Source: Roseovarius aestuarii (lineage in GTDB: Bacteria > Pseudomonadota > Alphaproteobacteria > Rhodobacterales > Rhodobacteraceae). Taken from it: a stretch of 64,000 nucleotides of DNA. Shown here piece by piece: positions 43,379 to 52,278 of this stretch (position 1 is the stretch's first letter; each line of letters begins with the position of its first letter). The translations under genes and the position numbers were made by a program. The stretch is from positions 62,001-126,000 of the forward strand of contig NZ_JAIMIB010000013.1 in NCBI RefSeq assembly GCF_019966515.1. The letters are read 5' to 3'. Below the pieces are notes generated by a model. The model did not search any database. It was not told the origin of the DNA and was given only the letters and a program-made list of their open reading frames with translations.

Positions 43379-44269
43379 ATGCGCCTCTCCCAATCCAACG
43401 GCCACCTGAGCCCCGAGCACGCCGAACAATACTGGCGTGACGGCTATGTCTTTCCTCTTACCGTTTTCTCACCTGATGAGGCCGCCGGGTACCGCACCGA
43501 GTTGGAAGCGATCGAGTGCGACTGGCTCACCGCCGATCTGCCGCAGCCGCTCAACACCTACAAACGCGTCAACGCCCATTGCGTGCTACCCCTCGCCGCG
43601 CGTCTGGCGCAGGACCCACGCGTGCTTGATGTGGTCGAAAACATCCTTGGCCCCGATCTGATGATCTGGTCCGCCGAGTTCTTCATCAAAGAGCCCCGCA
43701 CAAACCATATCGTCGGCATGCATCAGGACCTGACCTATTGGGGGCTGGGCGAAACTTCAGATCAGGTCACTGCCTGGATTGCGCTATCACCCGCCACCGT
43801 CGCCAGTGGCTGCATGGACTTTGTCGCCGGATCGCATAAGAACCCGATCCTGCCGCATAACGACACCTTCTCAGACAACAACCTGCTGTCTCGTGGTCAG
43901 GAAGTTGCGGTCGAGGTCGCAGATAGCGACAAAACCCATATCGAGCTGCAACCGGGTCAGATGTCGCTGCATCATGGGCTGACCATCCACGGATCAGGGC
44001 CAAATACCTCGGATGACCGGCGCATTGGCTTTGCCATCCGCTATCTCAACCCAAATGCCCGCCAGCAGGTGGCCGAACGCGACTATGCGATGATGGCGCG
44101 CGGCGTCGATTTCAGCGGCAATTTCATTCACTACATGCCGCCCGTCGCCAATTTCAGCCCGGAATCCGTGAAGCTTTACGAAAAAATTCGCGCGGATCAG
44201 GCTAAAGCCCTTGCACAAGGGGCCGCCGGCGATGTTTCACTCTATGCCAAAGCCGCTGCGGCGCCGTGA
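43379..44269 (+). CDS. tmpA: PhyH-family Fe(II)/2-oxoglutarate dioxygenase, TmpA/PhnY-like
   Basis: A 296-residue non-heme iron oxygenase of the phytanoyl-CoA dioxygenase family. The iron ligands are visible: His115 and Asp117 (MHQDLTYWGL) and His204 (IHGSGPN), with the 2-oxoglutarate Arg in RRIGFAIRYL. TmpA and PhnY hydroxylate the carbon next to the phosphonate of 2-trimethylaminoethyl- or 2-aminoethylphosphonate. The call rests on the next gene being an HD-domain oxygenase, the established partner, and on the LysR gene beside them. TmpA is preferred over PhnY because of the betaine genes nearby (inference). ATG 43379 aligns with the family; the frame is open to 43316. Confidence 0.78.
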   Translation: MRLSQSNGHLSPEHAEQYWRDGYVFPLTVFSPDEAAGYRTELEAIECDWLTADLPQPLNTYKRVNAHCVLPLAARLAQDPRVLDVVENILGPDLMIWSAEFFIKEPRTNHIVGMHQDLTYWGLGETSDQVTAWIALSPATVASGCMDFVAGSHKNPILPHNDTFSDNNLLSRGQEVAVEVADSDKTHIELQPGQMSLHHGLTIHGSGPNTSDDRRIGFAIRYLNPNARQQVAERDYAMMARGVDFSGNFIHYMPPVANFSPESVKLYEKIRADQAKALAQGAAGDVSLYAKAAAAP

Positions 44270-44284
44270 AAAAGGAAAGCCCCC

Positions 44285-44905
44285 ATGGAACGTGTGAATT
44301 TCACTCAAATGAAGGATGGCACCAAGGAAGAATATGAATTCCTGACCGCGCATGAAATTGACCACACCAGGCACACCGCGCAAAGACTGCTGAAGGCGCT
44401 GGTCGATCTGGATGAAAGCCTCTCGGGTTACCAGATCACCCGGCTGGGCCATTCGGTGCAATCGGCCACCCGCGCCTGGCGCGACGGGGCGGATACCGAT
44501 TGGGTCGTCTCGGCACTTCTGCACGATATCGGCGACATCTACGCGCCATACAATCACGACGAATACGCCGCCACGATCCTTAAGCCCTTCGTGCGCGAAC
44601 AATGCACCTGGTGCGTTGCCACCCACGGTGATTTCCAGATGCTCTACTACGGCCACCATCTGGACGGGGCTGATCAGCACAAACGTGACCGCCATCGCGA
44701 CAGCGCCTATTTCGACGATTGCGCCGAATTCTGCGAACGCTGGGATCAGGCCAGTTTCAACCCGGAGTACGATGACCTGCCGCTCGATTTCTTCGCCCCC
44801 ATGGTAGAAGAGGTCTTCGCCCGCACCCCTTATGATGCTGCCGTTATCCGCTCGGGAGAGCGTGAACCACTGACCAACGCCGAACGCGCCGCTCAGCGCC
44901 AGTAG
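44285..44905 (+). CDS. tmpB: HD-domain mixed-valent diiron oxygenase, TmpB/PhnZ-like
   Basis: A 206-residue HD-domain protein. The metal pair is in LLHDIGD (His80, Asp81), with a His in RLGHSVQS upstream and further His residues in CVATHGDFQ and YYGHHLDG. PhnZ/TmpB proteins use a mixed-valent diiron site to cleave the C-P bond of the hydroxylated phosphonate made by PhnY/TmpA, releasing phosphate and glycine or glycine betaine. It starts 15 bases after tmpA, so both form an operon. An alternative is an ordinary HD phosphohydrolase, but context favours TmpB. Confidence 0.78.
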   Translation: MERVNFTQMKDGTKEEYEFLTAHEIDHTRHTAQRLLKALVDLDESLSGYQITRLGHSVQSATRAWRDGADTDWVVSALLHDIGDIYAPYNHDEYAATILKPFVREQCTWCVATHGDFQMLYYGHHLDGADQHKRDRHRDSAYFDDCAEFCERWDQASFNPEYDDLPLDFFAPMVEEVFARTPYDAAVIRSGEREPLTNAERAAQRQ

Positions 44906-44917
44906 GGTTATGGGTCG

Positions 44918-45865
44918 TCAGACCGGCATGTCGTCGCATTCCGACGCTGCACCAATATCGCCAAGCAGGCGCATCAACTCGTCCACCCACGCGGTCCTCA
45001 CCGAAACCGCCAGTTGCGATAACGGGCGATGTTTCGGGGTGAGCATAGCGTAGTCGTAGCGGATGTCCTGCCTGAGCGGCTTGAACACGATCCCGCCCGA
45101 CCCGGCATTCATTGCGCCTTCGCTGACCACGGTCAGCGGGTCCACTATTGCAACACAATGGCCGGAGCGGACAAATTGCAGCAGCGGCAGAAAGGTCTGA
45201 CTTTCGACAAGCTTGCGATATCCCGCCCCGGCTCTTTCAAAGGCTTCAAGCGTCTTTTTGTGATGCGCATGATTTGACTGAAGAACACCGATCGGTTCCT
45301 CATCAAGATCACTGATAGCAATGGCTTCAGCGCCTGCCAACCGATGGCCCTGCGGCACGACGCAAAAACACGCGCCGCTGATCCGCTGGATCGTAAATTG
45401 CGGGCTGTCGGGCGTATCGACGGGCGCATCGCCGAACCCGAAATCAATGCTTTGCGAGCTGACAAGTTCCAGGATCTGAAGCGAACTGCGCGCCGAAATC
45501 GCAAGCTGCACATCAGCATGCGGTTCAATGGTCTGACTGATGAAACGCGACAACATGAATATGCCGCCCGGCATGGCGGATACGTTCAGTGTGCCCGCCT
45601 GCCCGCCCGCCAGGCTTTGCATGGTGCGTGATACCGCGGCGAGCCGGTCCAGAATACTTACGGCTTCCTCCAGCAGGTAATGCGCTTCGGGCACCGGGAT
45701 CAGCTGTCTGCCTCGGCGCTCGAACAGTTTCAGACCCAGCGTGTCCTCAAGCGACCGGATTGCCAGGCTGACCGCAGGCTGAGTCCGGCCGATCTTTCTG
45801 GCAGCCTCGGACAGCGATGGCGAGGTCATGACCGCGCGAAAAGTGGATATCTGCGTGAAATTCAT
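44918..45865 (-). CDS. LysR-type regulator divergent from TRAP transporter
   Basis: A 315-residue LysR regulator. MNFTQISTFRAVMTSPSLSE followed by RKIGRTQPAVSLAIRSLE is the DNA-binding part, then a ligand domain starting near residue 90. It is divergent from the TAXI binding protein gene with about 120 bases between the starts, and so probably controls the TRAP genes. It is convergent with tmpB. The frame is open to 45907 but the aligned start is 45865. Confidence 0.9.
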   Translation of the reverse strand: MNFTQISTFRAVMTSPSLSEAARKIGRTQPAVSLAIRSLEDTLGLKLFERRGRQLIPVPEAHYLLEEAVSILDRLAAVSRTMQSLAGGQAGTLNVSAMPGGIFMLSRFISQTIEPHADVQLAISARSSLQILELVSSQSIDFGFGDAPVDTPDSPQFTIQRISGACFCVVPQGHRLAGAEAIAISDLDEEPIGVLQSNHAHHKKTLEAFERAGAGYRKLVESQTFLPLLQFVRSGHCVAIVDPLTVVSEGAMNAGSGGIVFKPLRQDIRYDYAMLTPKHRPLSQLAVSVRTAWVDELMRLLGDIGAASECDDMPV

Positions 45866-45989
45866 CGACTCACATAAGTTATATTTAGTTTTTTCTAAGT
45901 TATTCAAATTTGTATTTATTGAAAAGCCAAGGCAAGCTTGATCTGTGAAACCAAGGGAAAAACCCTGGAACCATAAAAGGGAGTATCAC

Positions 45990-47000
45990 ATGACCATCCT
46001 AACGAGATTTTCCGGCGCCCTGCTGGCGACGGTTCTTGCCGCCGGAACAGCGACGGCGCAGGACCCGACCTTTTTCCGAATTGGCACCGGGAGCGCCGGG
46101 GGTACCTATTTCCCCATAGGCGGCACCATCGCCAACGGCATCTCCGCCCCTCCGGGTTCGCGCCCGTGCGACGAAGGCGGTCAGTGTGGCGTGCCGGGGC
46201 TGATCGCCATCGCGCAATCCACCACCGCGTCGGTTTTCAACAACACCGCCGTCCAGAATGGCGAGCTTGAGGCCGGGATGGCGGCGGCGGACGTGACCCG
46301 CTCGATGTATCTGGGTGAAGGAAAGTTCGATGGCAAGCCGCACGAAAAACTGCGCATTGTCGCCAATCTATACCCCGAAGATCTGCATCTGGTGATGCCC
46401 AAGGGATCGAAGCTGGGAGACCTGAGTGAACTCGCCGGTAAGCGCGTGGGCATTGCTCAGGCCGGGTCGGGCACGCAGGTCGCCGTATTGCAGATGCTGG
46501 AAAAATGGGATGTGACGCGCGACAATATGGACGAGGCGGAACTGAACAACAGCCAGTCCGCCGAACGTCTGGCCGACGGACAGCTTGATGCCTATTTCTA
46601 CGCTGCGGGCTGGCCCGTCTCTGCCATGGTGCAACTGGCGACAACCAAGGGCATGGAACTGCACAGCTTCAGCGACGAGGACCTGGCAAAGATCAACGAA
46701 GCCGTTCCCGCCTACATCCCGTCAAAGATCCCCGCTGGTGTCTACGAGGGCATCGACTATGAGGTGAAAACGCCTGCGGTGTCGGCGCTTCTGGTTGTTT
46801 CGTCCGATCTCTCAGACGAACTCGTGCACGGCATAACCGAAGCACTTTGGAACAAGAATACCCGCACATTGCTGGATAACGGTCACGCGAAGGGCAAGCA
46901 GATTACGCCCGAAACCGCGCTTGACGGGATCGCAGCCCTTGGCGTGCCACTGCATCCGGGTGCCGAGAAGTTCTACAAAGAAGCGGGCCTTCTAGAGTAA
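45990..47000 (+). CDS. TAXI-family TRAP transporter solute-binding protein
   Basis: A 336-residue periplasmic protein. ATG 45990 follows a GGGAG ribosome site; the signal peptide ends near ATAQ (residue 23). The mature start, FFRIGTGSAGGTYFPIGGTI, is the hallmark of the TAXI class. It delivers substrate to the fused TRAP permease that follows. The context suggests a quaternary amine or sulfonate-like solute; TAXI proteins are often of unknown specificity. Confidence 0.92.
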   Translation: MTILTRFSGALLATVLAAGTATAQDPTFFRIGTGSAGGTYFPIGGTIANGISAPPGSRPCDEGGQCGVPGLIAIAQSTTASVFNNTAVQNGELEAGMAAADVTRSMYLGEGKFDGKPHEKLRIVANLYPEDLHLVMPKGSKLGDLSELAGKRVGIAQAGSGTQVAVLQMLEKWDVTRDNMDEAELNNSQSAERLADGQLDAYFYAAGWPVSAMVQLATTKGMELHSFSDEDLAKINEAVPAYIPSKIPAGVYEGIDYEVKTPAVSALLVVSSDLSDELVHGITEALWNKNTRTLLDNGHAKGKQITPETALDGIAALGVPLHPGAEKFYKEAGLLE

Positions 47001-47030
47001 AGCCACCACTCTTCCGGCTCTTACTCTTAC

Positions 47031-47059
47031 GGGCGGCGGGCAACTCCCGCTCGCCGCCC
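47031..47059 (+). terminator. intercistronic hairpin between TRAP binding protein and permease
   Basis: GGGCGGCG at 47031-47038 pairs with CGCCGCCC at 47052-47059 around a 13-base loop. There is no clear T-run, so it may stabilise the upstream message or partly terminate it, again favouring excess binding protein over permease. Confidence 0.5.
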
Positions 47060-47098
47060 AACCTTTATTCTTCCACAACCGATACGAAGGGGCTGACC

Positions 47099-49312
47099 AT
47101 GGGGAATGCGGCCGAGCATCAGGATCAGGAACTTTCAGCGGAAGAACTGGCTGAGATCGAAAAGAAATATGATGAAGGTGCCGCAACGCGCAGCGTCAGC
47201 CCGGGTTTCGCGAGATTTCTTCGCTACGTGGCCCTGACATATGCGGTCTATCACTACCTGACCGCCGGGTTCGGCCTACCGCCCGATTACTGGCACATGG
47301 GCTGGCATCTCGCGGGTCTCTTCATCCTGACCTATTCGCTTTTTCCTCTGGTCAAGACCAAGACCGCTTTTGATCTGAAAACCGGAGCGCTCAGGCTGGG
47401 CGGTGTGCCCTATCTCGATGTGATCCTGATGGTGCTTGGTACCGCCTCGGCGCTTTATCTGGGTTTTGCCTGGCACGGTGTGCCGTTTCTGGGCATCGAA
47501 GAACAGACCTTCCGCATGGGTAACCCCAACGGTTATGACCTGCTGTTTGGCTGCATCCTGATCGTGCTTGTGCTGGATATCGCACGACGGACACTGGGGT
47601 GGATTCTGCCGCTGATCATCTGCGTTTTCATGTCCTACGCCCTGTTCGGGCCGTTCTTTCCGGGAATTCTTCAGCACCCCGGCGTGAAATTCAACACCTT
47701 CGTCAGCTCGATGTATTTCCCGCAGGAAGGCATCTTTGGCGTCACGCTTTGGGTGGTCTCGACGATCGTTTTCCACTTCGTCCTCTTCGGCGTGATTGCC
47801 CAGCGCACCGGGCTGGGCCAGCTCTTCATCGACAATGCCAGCATTCTGGCCGGGCGCTACACCGGCGGTCCCGCCAAGGTGTCGGTCGTATCCTCGGCCT
47901 TCTTCGGCACCATCTCGGGCTCCTCGGTCGCCAATACCGTCTCGACCGGCGCGCTGACCATCCCGAACATGAAACGGCTGGGCTACCCGGGCCATTTCGC
48001 GGGCGGGGTCGAGGCCGCAGCCTCGGCGGGCGGACAGATCACTCCGCCGATCATGGGGGCCGCCGCCTTCATCATGGCCGAGTTTCTCGAGGTGCCCTAC
48101 ACCACCATCGTCATTGCCGCGATCTTCCCGGCGCTGCTGCATTATGTCGGTGTGTTCACCGTTGTGCACCTGATGGCACGCCGGTTGAACCTGCAGGGGC
48201 TGTCGAAAGAGATGCTACCGAAATTCGGCAAGGTCTGGCGCGATGGCTGGGCCAATATCGTGCCGCTTGTGGGCCTGCTCGTCGTACTCTTCTCCGGCTA
48301 CACGCCCTACATGTCGGCCTTTGTGGGGATTTCACTTTCGATCATCGCCGGAATGAGCCGGATGCGAACTCCGGTCACGCTGATCTATGCCGCCGCCTTC
48401 ATCGCTTTTGTCATCTGGAAATACATGGGCGACGGGTTTGACCTGCAAATGTCCATCATCCTGATTGTCGGCGCAATCGTCGCCACGCTCAACCCGCAGC
48501 AACGGGTTTCTGTCAGGGAAATGGCCGACACGTTTGAAACCGGCGTCAAATACGCGCTGGCCGTGGGCGCGGCCTCGGCGGCAGTGGGCATCGTGATAGG
48601 GGTGATCAACACCACCGGCGTGGGCTTCCGCATCGGCTTTATGGTCACCCAAGCCGCGTCCAATCTGGGCAACGATCTGCACTGGCTCTTTGCCTTCGGC
48701 ACGTGGGAGCTGTTCTCGGTCGAAGACCTGACGCTCTTCATCAGCCTCGTCTTTATCGCGCTCGCCTGTATCCTGATGGGCGCGGGCGTGCCGACCACGG
48801 CGCTTTACATCATGCTCGTGTCTGTGGCGCAGCCGGCGCTGGCGCAGCTCGGCATCCCGCCCATCGCCAGCCACATGTTCGTGCTTTATTACGGCGTCGT
48901 GGCCGAGATCACGCCACCGGTCTGTACCTCGGCCTATGCGGCGGCGGCCATCGCGGGCTCGAACCCGTTCCGCACCGGCATCTCGGCCTTCACGCTGGGA
49001 CTGGGCAAGGTGGTGGCACCAATGGCGTTTGTCTACGCGCCGGTGCTGCTTTTCGTGTCATCCACCGGCTTTGATTTCTGGGAGTTCAGCTACACGGCGA
49101 CCAGCTGCATCGCCGGTGTGATCTGCCTCTCCGCCGCCGTGGTCGGCTACTGGCTGACACCGATGGGCGCCGTGCTCCGTGTCCTGATGGCGATGGCCGG
49201 GCTGGTCTTCATCGCACCCTCGCTGCAGGCCGATCTGGCGGCGCTGATCATTGCTTCTCCGGCGGTCATCTCGCAGGTCATCGCCCGCCGACGCCACCTC
49301 GCCACGACCTGA
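47099..49312 (+). CDS. fused TRAP transporter permease (4TM/12TM)
   Basis: A 737-residue membrane protein carrying both TRAP permease parts in one chain, as usual for TAXI systems. The N-terminus is a short acidic cytoplasmic tail (EELAEIEKKYDEG), then the small-subunit part and the large part with GTISGSSVANTVSTGALTIP and YYGVVAEITPPVCTSAYAAA. A good ribosome site (GAAGGGG) precedes ATG 47099. It works with the preceding binding protein using the ion gradient. Confidence 0.93.
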   Translation: MGNAAEHQDQELSAEELAEIEKKYDEGAATRSVSPGFARFLRYVALTYAVYHYLTAGFGLPPDYWHMGWHLAGLFILTYSLFPLVKTKTAFDLKTGALRLGGVPYLDVILMVLGTASALYLGFAWHGVPFLGIEEQTFRMGNPNGYDLLFGCILIVLVLDIARRTLGWILPLIICVFMSYALFGPFFPGILQHPGVKFNTFVSSMYFPQEGIFGVTLWVVSTIVFHFVLFGVIAQRTGLGQLFIDNASILAGRYTGGPAKVSVVSSAFFGTISGSSVANTVSTGALTIPNMKRLGYPGHFAGGVEAAASAGGQITPPIMGAAAFIMAEFLEVPYTTIVIAAIFPALLHYVGVFTVVHLMARRLNLQGLSKEMLPKFGKVWRDGWANIVPLVGLLVVLFSGYTPYMSAFVGISLSIIAGMSRMRTPVTLIYAAAFIAFVIWKYMGDGFDLQMSIILIVGAIVATLNPQQRVSVREMADTFETGVKYALAVGAASAAVGIVIGVINTTGVGFRIGFMVTQAASNLGNDLHWLFAFGTWELFSVEDLTLFISLVFIALACILMGAGVPTTALYIMLVSVAQPALAQLGIPPIASHMFVLYYGVVAEITPPVCTSAYAAAAIAGSNPFRTGISAFTLGLGKVVAPMAFVYAPVLLFVSSTGFDFWEFSYTATSCIAGVICLSAAVVGYWLTPMGAVLRVLMAMAGLVFIAPSLQADLAALIIASPAVISQVIARRRHLATT

Positions 49313-49316
49313 AGGA

Positions 49317-50558
49317 ATGGGCGAAGACGTCACCATTCTGGGTGCGGGCATCGTCGGGATATGCTGCGCCCTGTCGCTGGCCGAACGCGGCGCAAAGGTT
49401 CGGTTGATTGATAAGGGTGAGCCGGGTCAGGAAACATCTTACGGCAATGCAGGTGTCATCTCGCCCTGGTCGATCATCCCGCAATCCATGCCGGGGCTTT
49501 GGAAACAGGTGCCCAAACTGATGTTCGGTCGCTACCGACCGCTCAGCGTGCGCGCCGGTTTCTGGCCCCGCATGGTTCCTTGGGGTCTAAGGTTCCTTCG
49601 CAACGGAACCGACCACCGCGTGCGGCAGGTTTCGGACGCAATGGAGCATCTATGCGCCCCGTCGGTCGATCTCTACCGGCGGCATCTGAACGGCACCGGG
49701 CACGAAGGTTTGGTGCGTGACAGCCTTTATGTGCACGCGTTTCGCGATGCCACCCGCGCCAACCTCGCCTCGCTCGATTACCGTATCCGACAGGAAAAAG
49801 GCGCAAAGCTCGAACTTGTCGGCGCGAAGGCGCTCCGCCGCATTGAGCCCGCCCTGTCGACTGATTTCAAAGCAGCCGTGCTGATCCACGATCAGGCCCG
49901 TGCCCTGGCACCGGGCCGAATTGCCACAGTGCTGACCGAGAAGGCCCGGTCGCTTGGGGTAGAGATATTGCGAGCCCGGGTACGGCGCCTGACACCGGTT
50001 GACGGCGGTTGGAACATCGACTGCGACACCGGCCCGTTGACGGCAAGCAAGGTGATCGTCGCCGCAGGCGCATGGTCATCACAGCTATTGCGTCCACTGG
50101 GCATCAGACTGCCGCTGGTGGCAGAGCGCGGTTATCATGTTGAGTTTTCCAGCCCCGGGGTCGCGCTGAACAATTCAGTGACCGACACCGATGCGAAATT
50201 CGTGGCCAGCAGCATGGAGGGCGGTATCCGGGTCGCTGGTCAGGCAGAATTCGGAGACGTGAACGCCCCGCCCGATGGGCGGAAATACCGGCAATTGCAG
50301 TGGCAGGCCAAAGCCGTCCTGCCCGATCTGAACGACACTCAGCCTTCGTTCTGGATGGGGCGGAGGCCCTCATTCCCCGACAGCTTGCCGGTTCTGGGCA
50401 GGCTGGGCAAATTTAACGGCCTTTACGGCTGTTTCGGGCATTCCCATTACGGACTGATGATGGCCCCGAAATCCGGAGAGGTCCTTGCCCACGATGTTCT
50501 GAACCTCAAACAAAACCTTAGTCTTGATGCCTATTCGGCAGCAAGATTCAGCGCCTGA
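49317..50558 (+). CDS. FAD-dependent amine/D-amino acid dehydrogenase (DAO family)
   Basis: A 413-residue FAD enzyme. The dinucleotide motif VTILGAGIVGICCALSLAERG starts at residue 5 (read in short pieces), and the ETSYGNAGVISPWS segment and SFWMGRRPSFPDSLPVLG near the C-terminus match DadA-like D-amino acid or N-methyl amine dehydrogenases. It lies four bases after the TRAP permease and so belongs to that operon; its substrate is probably what the TRAP system brings in (inference). The nearby ATG at 49317 is used; the ribosome site is weak. Confidence 0.85.
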   Translation: MGEDVTILGAGIVGICCALSLAERGAKVRLIDKGEPGQETSYGNAGVISPWSIIPQSMPGLWKQVPKLMFGRYRPLSVRAGFWPRMVPWGLRFLRNGTDHRVRQVSDAMEHLCAPSVDLYRRHLNGTGHEGLVRDSLYVHAFRDATRANLASLDYRIRQEKGAKLELVGAKALRRIEPALSTDFKAAVLIHDQARALAPGRIATVLTEKARSLGVEILRARVRRLTPVDGGWNIDCDTGPLTASKVIVAAGAWSSQLLRPLGIRLPLVAERGYHVEFSSPGVALNNSVTDTDAKFVASSMEGGIRVAGQAEFGDVNAPPDGRKYRQLQWQAKAVLPDLNDTQPSFWMGRRPSFPDSLPVLGRLGKFNGLYGCFGHSHYGLMMAPKSGEVLAHDVLNLKQNLSLDAYSAARFSA

Positions 50559-50594
50559 ACCATGCTTTTACCGGCCCTGCCGCGCGCCTTACGT

Positions 50595-51530
50595 TCAACC
50601 GTTTTTCGTTACACCCAAGGCTCTTTGCAATTTGACGATCTTCGCGTCGCGTTGTGCTGCCAGTCTATCGACCGGGGCCCCACCGGTTGCTTCGGCAAGA
50701 CCTTCCGCAAGCATTTCGGCAACTTCGGGCGTCAGTTTGGGTGTGCCAAGATCATCCCACCAGCCATTGAACGTATCCGCGAAATGATCGCAGAACGCAG
50801 GCAACCCGCCGGGTCCCGCCCCTAAGCTAAAAAGTGTTGTCGGCCCCATGGCCGCCCAGCGAAGACCGGGGCCAGCCGACACAGCCTTATCCACATCGCC
50901 CACGCTGGCAACGCCAGATTGGACAAGATGAATAGCCTCGCGCCAGATGGCCGCCTGTAGCCGGTTGGCGACGTGGCCCGGGACTTCCTTATTGACCCGG
51001 ATCGTGACCTTACCGATGTCGGCATAGAAGGCCTCGGCAGCGGCAACCACGCCATCGGCGGTCCGTTCATTGCCCATTACCTCGACCAGTGGAATGAGGT
51101 GCGGCGGGTTAAATGGATGACCCAGAACAAAGCGGTCCGGGTTTTGCCATCCCCCCTGCATTTGCCCCAGTGTCAGACCCGATGCGGAACTCGCCACAAC
51201 GGCGTCATCCGCCAGCATCGGCTCGATCTCGGCAAAGGTTGTGTGCTTGATCGGTAGGCGCTCTGGCACGTTTTCCTGCACGAACCCCGCACCCTCAACC
51301 GCTTTGGCCGCCGAAGAATAGAACGTCACGCATTCAGCATTGCCCCGATCTGTCAGGCCCAGTTCGGACATGGTTTCCCATGCTTGCTCGATATAGGCGC
51401 GCAAGGACGATTCAGCCTCGGGGTCGGGATCATAGACCGCCACTGACCGGCCTGAGGCCAGGAAAAGGGCCGTCCAGCTAGCGCCGATGGTGCCGGCGCC
51501 CAACACAGCGGTATGAGAGGTGTCGTTCAT
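50595..51530 (-). CDS. 3-hydroxyacyl-CoA/L-carnitine dehydrogenase-like NAD enzyme
   Basis: A 311-residue dehydrogenase. The Rossmann motif is GAGTIGASWTALFLASG, followed by FVQENVPERLPIK and LGHPFNPPHLIPLVEV, the catalytic-His region. These fit L-carnitine dehydrogenase and L-gulonate 3-dehydrogenase as well as the hydroxyacyl-CoA dehydrogenases; the missing second domain of beta-oxidation enzymes favours a small free hydroxy acid. It is the last gene of a five-gene minus-strand operon and overlaps the SDR before it by one base. A carnitine-like substrate fits the operon. Confidence 0.82.
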   Translation of the reverse strand: MNDTSHTAVLGAGTIGASWTALFLASGRSVAVYDPDPEAESSLRAYIEQAWETMSELGLTDRGNAECVTFYSSAAKAVEGAGFVQENVPERLPIKHTTFAEIEPMLADDAVVASSASGLTLGQMQGGWQNPDRFVLGHPFNPPHLIPLVEVMGNERTADGVVAAAEAFYADIGKVTIRVNKEVPGHVANRLQAAIWREAIHLVQSGVASVGDVDKAVSAGPGLRWAAMGPTTLFSLGAGPGGLPAFCDHFADTFNGWWDDLGTPKLTPEVAEMLAEGLAEATGGAPVDRLAAQRDAKIVKLQRALGVTKNG

Positions 51531-52270
51531 CAGAACAGCCCTGTGTTAATGGGCGACGCTGCGGTCATGCCACCGTCGATGGTGAACAGCTGCCCGGTGG
51601 CAAATCCGGCCTCGTCCGAGGCAAGCCAGACGGCCATGGCAGCGATATCCGCAGGTTGACCAAAGCGACGGGTGGCGTGACGCGACAGAGCATCGCGGCG
51701 GGCAGCTGCAGGATCATCCGACAGACCAAACCCGGCCTCCAGCATGCCCGTCTCTATCCAACCGGGGCAAATGGCGTTGCAGCGAAGACCAGGTCCGTGA
51801 TCGACAGCAATGGAACGGGTGAGGCCATGCACAAATGCCTTGGACGCGTTGTAAAGCGCCATAGACGGGTCCGCGACATGTCCCGAAATCGAGCCGATAT
51901 TGATGATCGACCCACCATTGGTCATGAGCGGGATGAAAGCGCGACAAGTGTTGAAGGCGCCACGGCAATTGACCCCGATCACGAGATTCCAGTCTGCATC
52001 GGTGCTGTCGGCCACGGTCTTTTCGACCTGCACACCCGCATTATTCACCAGGATGTCCGGCGCCGGACAAGCCGAAGTCAAAGCCTGTATCTGGCCTTGG
52101 TCGGACACATCTGCCTGAACCCAGCCGCAGTCTTCAGGCAAGCCGTCGGGCCTTGGCCCGCGCCCGCAGGCGGTAACCGATGCGCCTTCGGCCATGAACG
52201 CGTCAACGATGCCACGCCCGATGCCTTGACGTCCGCCGGTGACCAATGCGGTTTTTCCCATAAGTCGCAT
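51530..52270 (-). CDS. short-chain dehydrogenase/reductase (SDR) 1
   Basis: A 246-residue SDR. The cofactor motif is VTGGRQGIGRG at the N-terminus and the active site is Ser-Tyr-Lys in GSISGHVADPSMALYNASKAF. It lies eight bases after the second SDR. NAD is more likely than NADP by the acidic residues after the motif, but this is weak. Substrate unknown; it should oxidise an alcohol or hydroxy acid made by the upstream enzymes. Confidence 0.9.
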   Translation of the reverse strand: MRLMGKTALVTGGRQGIGRGIVDAFMAEGASVTACGRGPRPDGLPEDCGWVQADVSDQGQIQALTSACPAPDILVNNAGVQVEKTVADSTDADWNLVIGVNCRGAFNTCRAFIPLMTNGGSIINIGSISGHVADPSMALYNASKAFVHGLTRSIAVDHGPGLRCNAICPGWIETGMLEAGFGLSDDPAAARRDALSRHATRRFGQPADIAAMAVWLASDEAGFATGQLFTIDGGMTAASPINTGLF

Positions 52271-52278
52271 GGCGCCTC

